Positions 56,701 to 64,000 of a stretch of 64,000 nucleotides of DNA are shown here, piece after piece. Made by a program: the position numbers and the translations under genes. The stretch comes from Patella vulgata (taxonomy: Eukaryota > Mollusca > Gastropoda > Patellidae), in the NCBI RefSeq assembly GCF_932274485.2, contig NC_065879.2, forward strand, positions 47,664,936 to 47,728,935, given 5' to 3'. The stretch's first letter is position 1; every line of letters starts with the position of its first letter. Under the pieces are notes generated by a model that saw nothing but the letters and a program-made list of their open reading frames with translations, was not told where the DNA came from and searched no databases.

Positions 56701-57625
56701 AGCCATATTCTTTTCATTTTATTGTCCCTCGCCTTTCGAAGAAAGCAGATGACTATTAAAATGGGTTCGTCTGTCCGTCCGTCACACTTTTTGGGACACA
56801 ATAAGTCTCTTTCTAATTGAGCAAGAATGTTCAAACTTGGTGTAGGTGTTTATTAGGTCAATGCCTTGATGGAGTTCGAAGATGATAATTTTTTGCTTAG
56901 GGTAAGCAGAGGTACGCAATTTGATTGGTTGATGCTTTGGGACACGATAGTACTTTAGTTCTAATTAAGTGAGAGTGATAAAACTTGGTGTATAGTTTCA
57001 TTACATCAATACCTTGACTAAGTTCGATAATGAGAGTTTTCTGCTCAGGGTAAGCAGAACGATAAGCAATTTGATTGGCCGATACTTTAGAACACACTAA
57101 CTCTCATTCTAATTGAGGTAGAATGTTCAAACTCGGTGTAGGCGTTCATTAAATGAATGCATTGATGGAGTTCGATGATGAACATTGTCTGTTTAGGATA
57201 AGCAGAGATAAGCTATCTGATTGGTTGATGCTTTGGGGCATGATAACTTTGGTTATAATGAAGTGAGGGCGATATTAGCTTGACTAAGTTCGATCGTGAG
57301 AATTTTCTGCTTAGTCTAAAGAGCGATAAGCAATTTGATTGGTCAGGACTTTGGAACGCAATAACTCTGCTGAATGTCTTGACTCAGTTCAGTAATTAAC
57401 ATTTCGGGCTAAAGCTAAGCAGAGCTAAGCAATTTCAATGATCGATGCTTTGGGACAAGATAACTTTGATTCTATCTGATAGAGAGTGATGAAACTTAGT
57501 GTATAGTTGATAATCAGTTTGATTGCTCGATACTTTTGAAAAAAATAAATGTGCGATTAATTAATATGGGTCATCTATTTATTTAGGGATTTCGACGGGG
57601 TCATCAGCCTCACTGTTGGCTTGTT
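56700..57625 (-). repeat. Type D composite element, inverted copy
   Basis: CTCGCCTTTCGAAGAAAGCA at the 3' side (about 56730), about five core units, and AGCCTCACTGTTGGCTTGTT at the 5' side (about 57625). More diverged than the copy at 52768. Confidence 0.7.
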
Positions 57626-57735
57626 TATTAATGTTATATGCTTGGTAAGGACTTGTGAAATCTTATTGAAACGTCGCAGTGAATTAAACTATAGAATTTG
57701 TTATCCATAAATAGTGTGTTATTTGATTATGCTTC
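57626..57735 (+). mobile_element. Penelope-like end fragment, opposite orientation
   Basis: TTATTGAAACGTCGCAGTGA, ATTAAACTATAGAATTTGTT and ATAGTGTGTTATTTGA mirror the fragment at 56405-56500. The two form an inverted pair around the type D element. Confidence 0.6.
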
Positions 57736-57814
57736 AATTACTAAATGCCTGACCCACCTACAATGCCCAACTAGTCTTATGCGGGACATATTGTGATCAA
57801 TGGCCAACTGATAG

Positions 57815-58487
57815 CAGGGGCGGATTGGGCCATTGGGCGATCGCCCGATCGGACAAAAAAATGAAAAAAATAATTTTGTCCAATTCGTCTATAAAACCTT
57901 TTTCTGCTGAACATTATATGGTGTGGGGGGGGGGGGGGGTATTGGACCGGCCATGGAACTACGATGATGTGGCCGGTGTCTTTAACGGGCTGCCACGCCA
58001 TCACTGGAGTCTGGAATGGGCTGGTATAATAGACTTTCTGGGCCGGGTGTGCTGGGTGTGGGCCGGAATTCGGAATCCTGCAATGGGGATTCCGAATTCC
58101 ATCACAGGAGGAATCAACTAGCGCTCCCGGCAACAAAAATGGGACATTTTACAATGAAAATATTCCTACTTATTCAATATTCCTAAACTGGTTAATCAAA
58201 TGGTCAAAATTTTCTCAACTAGTCCTATTTTTAAACCAGTTAAATTCTCTTGACTCTTGGCGATACAATACGTTAATTAATAATATGACGATATGATAAT
58301 TTCACAGGTTGATGGTTGTAAATTACTTGTAGGTCGGGGTTTTGGCCTAAATTAATCGATTTATGAGATATATTATTTGACAAAGATTATAATCAGATAT
58401 GCCACCAAATCGCATATTTGGGGTTCATTAAAAGGGGTAGCTCCGACAAGGGAGCCCGGACCGGTTCCCGGCCCCAATCCGCCACTG
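57815..58487. mobile_element. hAT-like MITE, 673 bp
   Basis: Ends CAGGGGCGGATTGGGCC and, inverted, CAGTGGCGGATTGGGGCC. The flanks ACTGATAG (57807-57814) and ACTGAAAG (58488-58495) agree at 7 of 8 positions. Contains a run of G (about 57926-57938). No transposase. Confidence 0.85.
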
Positions 58488-58495
58488 ACTGAAAG

Positions 58496-59355
58496 TGTAC
58501 CACTTTATTTATGCCTGACCTTGCTTGACCCATTACCCACCTAGCTAGAGTGTCAACAATTTTAATGCGTAACCTACAGTTCCCAACAATTTTTATGCAT
58601 GGTCTAGTCTGACCCACCTAGCAATTTTTGTGTGTGGCTTAGGGTTTTTTCGGTAATTAGTGTTTTTTTTATTCGTTATTTATTGATATTTCGATATTTG
58701 GGGGTTTTCGGATTTTTTCGGTATTTTGTCTGCATCTTTCGGTACTTTTCAGATTTTTATCTCGGTACTTTTCGCATTTTTTCGTTATATGGTACAACCG
58801 AACCGGTTTTTCATCAAAGACTATGCCTGGCAACTTTTGTGGTATAGTCTAGATAACGTATCCACAGATCCATTTCACAACAAGTTGAAAGTTTAAAAAG
58901 AATCGTTGCGAAGATAATTTGAAATGCATTAACGACTAGGAATCACAAAAGTAATGTCGACCAATTTCTTCTTTCGCTTTAGGCAGGCCTATGATATTAA
59001 AAGGATATCATCATTGTCGCTGCCGAGATCTCCTGTTTCTTCTTGTACTTTGGCTAGTATCCATTGCTGAAGAAAAACAGTAGTTGCGATTGTCACAGTA
59101 ATTCCAATGAGGTGGATGGTTGTGACATTAACAAAGAGGAAATAGTGAGCCATGCTTTTGGGTAAATGTATTTCAAATTATCTCTGTAATTATCATTTTT
59201 AAACTTAGAACTTGTTGTGAAATACATTTTACACTTTACACTTTCACAATTGACAAATATGAATCCATGATACCATCTGGCTAGATTCTAGATGATAACA
59301 CAAAAGGTTGCCAGACTCTTCAAAGTAAAAATCTATCATATTACCATTTGTGGAC
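58496..59355. other. No recognised gene; TTCGG-rich stretch
   Basis: 58640-58790 is built of TTTTCGGTA/TATTTCG-like short repeats. The rest (58800-59355) is unremarkable. Confidence 0.45.
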
Positions 59356-59517
59356 CAGAAATGAAATGCAATGTGGGTTAACGTCCTACTGTTCTAACTT
59401 GGTCAATGAAGATGGCTATTCGTCATAGAGTGTGAAATGAGGTAAAATTTGTCCAGACACAGGGATCGAATTCCGGACCTCGTTGAGCCTTACCCTCTGA
59501 GCCACTATTTCGGCCAA
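59356..59517 (-). mobile_element. SINE type 2, short copy
   Basis: AATGTGGGTTAACGTCCTAC at the tail side and a reverse tRNA-like head near 59460-59517 (GGCTCAGAGGGTAAGGCTCA, GGAATTCGATCCC). The middle of the body is deleted. Confidence 0.75.
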
Positions 59518-60944
59518 TTTCTGAACAAACAGAATAGATAAATTCTTAACAACTAGATATATTTGCAAAGATATATTAAAATTCCTTACAGTTTTGCTGG
59601 AATATTATTAAATCTTATTTTCTGATTTACGAGATCTGGTATAATTAATTCCATCATCCCCAAAAAAACTACTACACATTTTTATAATAAGCCAAGCCAA
59701 GAGAAAGACTGACAATTGTCCCGTTTTGTTCTTAAGCAATAATCTACGATATCCAAAATCTTTTTTTGAGGTAATATTTAAGTTTAGTGATCCTGAAAAC
59801 CCCATAAATGGCATATTACAAGCCGTACAAAACAGAAAAATGACGATTATCTGAAAAATCATTCATTTTAGGGAAACTCTTGCCGCACTCTTGGATTTTA
59901 GCCATCTTGGATTTTGGAAATCCTTTTTTTAGATGTTGTATTTAAGTTCTGTGACATCGAAAACCCCTTAAGCGGCATTACAGGGCATATCAAACTGTAA
60001 AATGACGATTATCCGAGGCATCGATCATTTTAGGCAAATTTTGACTGCCATTTTGAATTTTCGCCATCTTGGATTTTGGGAAACTAACTTTATAGATCAA
60101 TTGTAAGTACAATGACTACGGAAACCCTATATATGATATATCACAAGTTTTACCTTGCGTGATACTCATCCATCCTAACAAGAAATTCAATTTTCGTCAA
60201 ATTTTGGCGACCATTTTGGAAATCAGACGGATTCAACCGAAAATGACGTCACAGAAGTGACACACTATCAAAATCGTCTTCAGTGACAAATTTTTCTTCA
60301 GAAACAACCGGTCCCCAAATATCGGTGTGATTGCGACAACCCTAAATAAACGTTCACATGGATAGTACCCTACCTCGCCGAGGCTCAACATTTTAAAATT
60401 GACAGTCTACTCAAGACTTTTGTTGAGTTTGCGGCCACCGCAGCTGTACAGACTGGGTCACTGACCGTATTTATTTATGCCAAATGAATAACTTAAGAAG
60501 ACCAGACACAAAATTTGGCTAAATTTACCCTGAACATGATTTGGTAGTAAATTTTTTAATAAATCTTGAAAAAAAATGCCAAAACGTTGCTTTTTTCAGA
60601 ATAATCTGTTGATTTGGAAAACATATGATTCATTCACCAACATGTGTCATATAACAGCAGCTGTAGAATGTTATTGCGAACATTTTGAGCCATATTCCAT
60701 ATCAATAGGTCAATCTGTGAAAGAGTTATGAAGGTTTCCTTGACGCGCTCAATTTCAATGAAAAAACGGCGGCCATTTTTAAAGATGGCCGCCAAAATGG
60801 CATTTAGCAAAGTGACCCGGAAGTCCATCAACCAAATTTGAACACTTCGGGCACCAGGCTAACTGAAAATCATGGTTGAATTTATTCATCAAATTGGTAA
60901 TGATACTCCGAAATCCGAGGTCTGCCACATTTGACGTTCCCGTT

Positions 60945-61080
60945 CAAATGACTCCATATTTTGAGCTGAAATTTTGAGACAGGGTAAATACACCATTCCT
61001 CTATATTTTGGCGCTTAAATTTCATATACGTACCCAGACTTTTATTTTTGAGACTGTTCAATTCGGGATAGTGCCTTTAA
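60945..61080 (+). repeat. Partial copy of the TTAA-flanked MITE
   Basis: CATATTTTGAGCTGAAATTT and CTCTATATTTTGGCGCTTAA match 40525-40660. Ends GGGATAGTGCCTTTAA. Confidence 0.7.
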
Positions 61081-61437
61081 TGAAGGTGAATATATAGTTA
61101 TACATAAAAAAACATGGTAAAATCATAACCATTGTCAAAATATCCATCAAGTTCTATCTGTTAATTGACCTATGGTTGGTAGACCAAATAAGGTAATGTT
61201 TCCTCCTCTATTCTTGTGAAATAAAGAGGATTATAACATATTTGGGATGGAAATTAACGTCAAGGCTATCTAAGACATGCAGAAAATAGGAGGTTATAAA
61301 ACAGGGTGTAGATAGTGGTCAGAGCTCACCCAGATATTCCAAGCAGCTATTAAAGATGTAAAACCATTTATTCTGTAGTGTTATTACGACCACGATGAAA
61401 ACAAACACAACAAGGAAAGAAGTCTTGATAGTACTAC

Positions 61438-61748
61438 AAAGATTCAACAAAGTGAAACAAGAGCCATAATGGAAATTAATGGAAATTGCTGAAATTCAAT
61501 AGGCTTCTTTGTTTTACTAATCCAAACAATGCATATAAATTTCATACAGATCGGATGATAACTTTTGTCGTTAAAGCGTTGACAGGGTGGAACAAAGTGA
61601 AACAAGGGCCATAACTTCAGAAGTAATTATTGTAAATTGCTGAAATTCAATAGGCTTTGTGGTTTCCCTATTTTAAATAATGCATATAAATTTCACAAAG
61701 ATCGGATGATAACTTTTGGTGTGATAGCGTTCACAAGGTTCAACAATG
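61438..61748 (+). repeat. Pearl-like type A fragment without ends
   Basis: Two core units (AATTGCTGAAATTCAATAGG, TGCATATAAATTTCATACAG). Followed from 61750 by a GC-richer, unrecognised segment. Confidence 0.6.
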
Positions 61749-61749
61749 T

Positions 61750-63114
61750 CACTCAGCTTTATGGGGCGCCCATACTGATTTGTGCACATTGGTCGGTGGC
61801 TTCGTATTGCGTCCATTGGAAAGGGTGCGATTCAACGCCCAGCTGGGGCAGCTGATCGGTTGTACTGGAAGGTCGCGTCAGGGGTTGTACGTCATTGATT
61901 AACTAATCAGCATTGACATTTCTAGTGGTTACCCACAGTTCCGTGCATCTCACACCAAGAACTCGCTGTAACAGTCCGTTTCATTGGTTAATCTCTCACT
62001 TCAACCAGAAAACCGGTAGTAACAACTCTTTCAGATCCTATTGTTTGTTTGTGATTTCTGCGTATTGTGTTTTGTCCGTAGTTTTGTTTTGTGTAATTAT
62101 TTGTGGTGCAGTCCCCCTTCACTTACTATTATCTACTTATTTGTACCATAACTAAAATAATGTAATTAGTTTTTGTCTGTGTCATATAGTATTTGAAATT
62201 GTACATATTTTATACACCCAAACCAGAAGGAAGCATATTAATATAAGCCTATACATGGCTTGTTTTTGTATCCTATTCTTTATGCCTTTTATAATATATA
62301 ATATTCTCGAAATAAATACTATTGTAAAAACTGGATAATACAATATCCCTCCACGTGTCTCTAAACAGTATTGAGCACACTAAGATTTCGCAAGTGATTT
62401 TTGAATCCCCCTAATACTACAACATACTACAAGGTAAACAATGTAATATGTATGTATATTATTTTATTATAATGGTTACTTTACATACAGTAGTAAATAT
62501 ATTCAAATTAAGTAATAGAGATCTGTTATAGTGACATGTCTATATTGTATTATTCATGTCTTTACAACACAAATTTCCCAGATATTGGTGAATTTTCATC
62601 GTAATACACATGAAGATATTTTTTAGGGGGAGAGGGTGTTGGTCGACTATCAGTACAGAACGTTCTGAATTGACAGAATTGCAATCAAGTGACACAGAAT
62701 TCCGTAAATCCTAACAACTGAGGTGGTGTGAGTGGAATCTGATCTAATTAATCACAATGAATATGTTTCAGCTGTCATGGTTAGTTGAATTATTTCCTTA
62801 TGCATTTGGCGCATCACCATTGTCACGTCACTATTTTTAGGATTGAGAGAATTCAATTCCAGAACATTCAATAGAGTATCTTCTAAAATATAACTAAGGC
62901 ATAACTTTGTGTTCATACTCCAAGCAAGTTTATATTTGTTTAATATCATTATCAGTACAGTTTTAAAGTGTTTATTTTCCGTGACATATCTGTGTCATTA
63001 CAACACTAAATAAAGCCATTAATTGTAGGTATCCATCTGCTCCATCCATCAGGCACTTATCACTCAACTAAAATTAAAAAAAGTCATTAATTTATTGTTT
63101 ATTTTTAATATAAA
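61750..63114. other. No supported gene
   Basis: 61765-61890 is relatively GC-rich (GGGTGCGATTCAACGCCCAG resembles a weak B box), perhaps a decayed SINE head. An AATAAA occurs near 62310. Frames at 61913-62155 and 62752-62949 lack recognisable domains. Confidence 0.4.
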
Positions 63115-63635
63115 TATAAAACAATAGGTTGCCAATCAACAAAAAATATGCCCACCATCAGCATCACAAAATTAATAGTTTAGTGTTTTCTCAACAACTC
63201 ACCAAATTATGAAAACTTTGAAAGGTTGTAACGGTTAGGTTGTAAGTTGTAACAAAGAACCAATTAAACTTTTGGATAGAAAATGTTTGGAAGAGTTATC
63301 TTTCAGTCACATTGATTTTGAAAAAGTAAAAAATATGTACTATGTTGAATTTCGTAAAAATCGGCCCAAAATTGACAGACAAAATGGCCGCTGTTCGTTC
63401 TCAAATAGCTAAAAATATGGTATATCAAGGTTGTGGACCCTATAGAGGTCACAATTTTTATCCGATTTTGTTGAAACTTGAAATGTAAGTTTATAAACCA
63501 AAGATCTTGATTCCTTTCGATATTCGCGCATATCGGAACATAACTTCCTGAATTATGGCCCCTGATTGTATGAAAAATCGCGTTTTTAGCTTGTGGACCC
63601 TATAGAGGTCATAAAAATGTATGTCTGTTTTATCC
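63115..63635 (-). repeat. Pearl-like type B fragment, reverse orientation
   Basis: Reverse-strand type B units (AACTTCCTGAATTATGGCCC, AAAAATCGCGTTTTTAGCTT). At the left a GGTTGCCAATCAAC start-like sequence in the forward direction suggests a rearranged or composite copy. Confidence 0.6.
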
Positions 63636-63639
63636 ATTC

Positions 63640-64000
63640 CAACAAGCCAACAGTGAGGCTGATGTCCCCCGCCGAAATAGGAAAATAATTAGAGGACACA
63701 TATAAATTTATCACAAATTATCTTTTACAAAGTATTGAACAATCAAACAGTATATCTTTACTTATAGTCTAAGCATACAATGTTTTTGATGGAATAATTA
63801 TAGCATATTAAGGGGAAAACATACTCAATTCGAAGGAGAGTTATTGTGTTCCAAAGTCTCAGCAAATCAAATTGCTTATCGCTCTGCTTAATCTGAGCAG
63901 AAAATGCTCATTATCGATCTTAGTCAAGGTATTACTGTAATGAAACTATACACCAAGTTTCATCACTCTCACTTAATTAGAACTAAAGTTATAGTGTCCC
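63640..64000 (+). repeat. Type D composite element, 5' part, running off the window
   Basis: AACAAGCCAACAGTGAGGCT and GATGTCCCCCGCC start, then the first core units (CAAATTGCTTATCGCTCTGC). Continues past 64000. Confidence 0.75.

Larger units (their letters stand above)
55686..60903. mobile_element. Large inverted-repeat structure (probable long-TIR element) with nested insertions
   Basis: Outer ends TCATTACCAATTTGATGAAT (55686) and its inverse (60903). 55686-56010 pairs with 60585-60903 at roughly 80% by eye. Further inward both arms carry 120-150-bp units with AAATCCAAGATGGC and AAAATGGCGGCC (about 56010-56410 and 59620-60200). The centre has been filled by Penelope end fragments, a type D element, a hAT MITE and a SINE. 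No transposase seen. Could also be two independent insertions in opposite orientation. Confidence 0.55.

Noticed and set aside
61765-61890. tRNA or SINE head
   Set aside because: Only a weak B-box-like match; no A box in register and no cloverleaf found by eye.

Overview
The window is AT-rich animal DNA, most likely from a bivalve or closely related mollusc. The clues are many Pearl-like composite repeats (short core repeats, a GACG/GACA-rich tract, a 3' hairpin), tRNA-headed SINEs of molluscan type, and Tc1, hAT, MULE and Penelope elements. There is nothing prokaryotic: almost every open frame over 60 codons is a repeat artefact or a transposon fragment.

The one host gene I can demonstrate lies on the minus strand and fills most of the window. 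Six small exons between 54234 (ATG) and 13050 (stop) join in phase to give 468 nt, a 155-residue orthologue of ZNHIT1 (p18-Hamlet; yeast Vps71/Swc6), the HIT zinc-finger subunit of the SRCAP/SWR1 complex that deposits H2A.Z. Coding sequence is about 1.1% of the 41.2 kb gene. Introns 1, 2 and 3 are about 23.6, 11.3 and 4.8 kb and consist largely of mobile elements. Intron 4 (242 nt) has the marks of a U12-type AT-AC intron.

Layout. 1-13 kb, downstream of the gene: Pearl-like arrays and a 5.2-kb element with about 930-bp terminal inverted repeats around a decayed unrecognised gene (1374-6622), then SINEs and more Pearl-like arrays. 13.05-14.3 kb: ZNHIT1 exons 6, 5 and 4. Intron 3: a structurally intact Tc1 element (15987-17517) and a LINE remnant. 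Intron 2: a hAT-like MITE (19763-21138), then a nest in which a 23-bp-TIR element (21501-30146) holds a MULE (25371-30044) that holds a Pearl-like element (27135-28622). Intron 1: a Tc1 element split by a hAT-type insertion, two Penelope-like copies, smaller TIR elements, SINEs, minisatellites, and a 2.7-kb palindromic element (51431-54172) ending about 40 bp from exon 1. 54.2-64 kb, upstream: a possible promoter with two TGACGTCA sites, a foldback MITE, another large inverted-repeat structure (55686-60903) with a hAT MITE and inverted Penelope end fragments inside, and more Pearl-like repeats.

The genes do not form a pathway. One compact housekeeping protein is encoded across a layered record of insertions. 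Relative order can be read from nesting and target-site duplications. All calls come from reading the sequence by eye; no database search was run.
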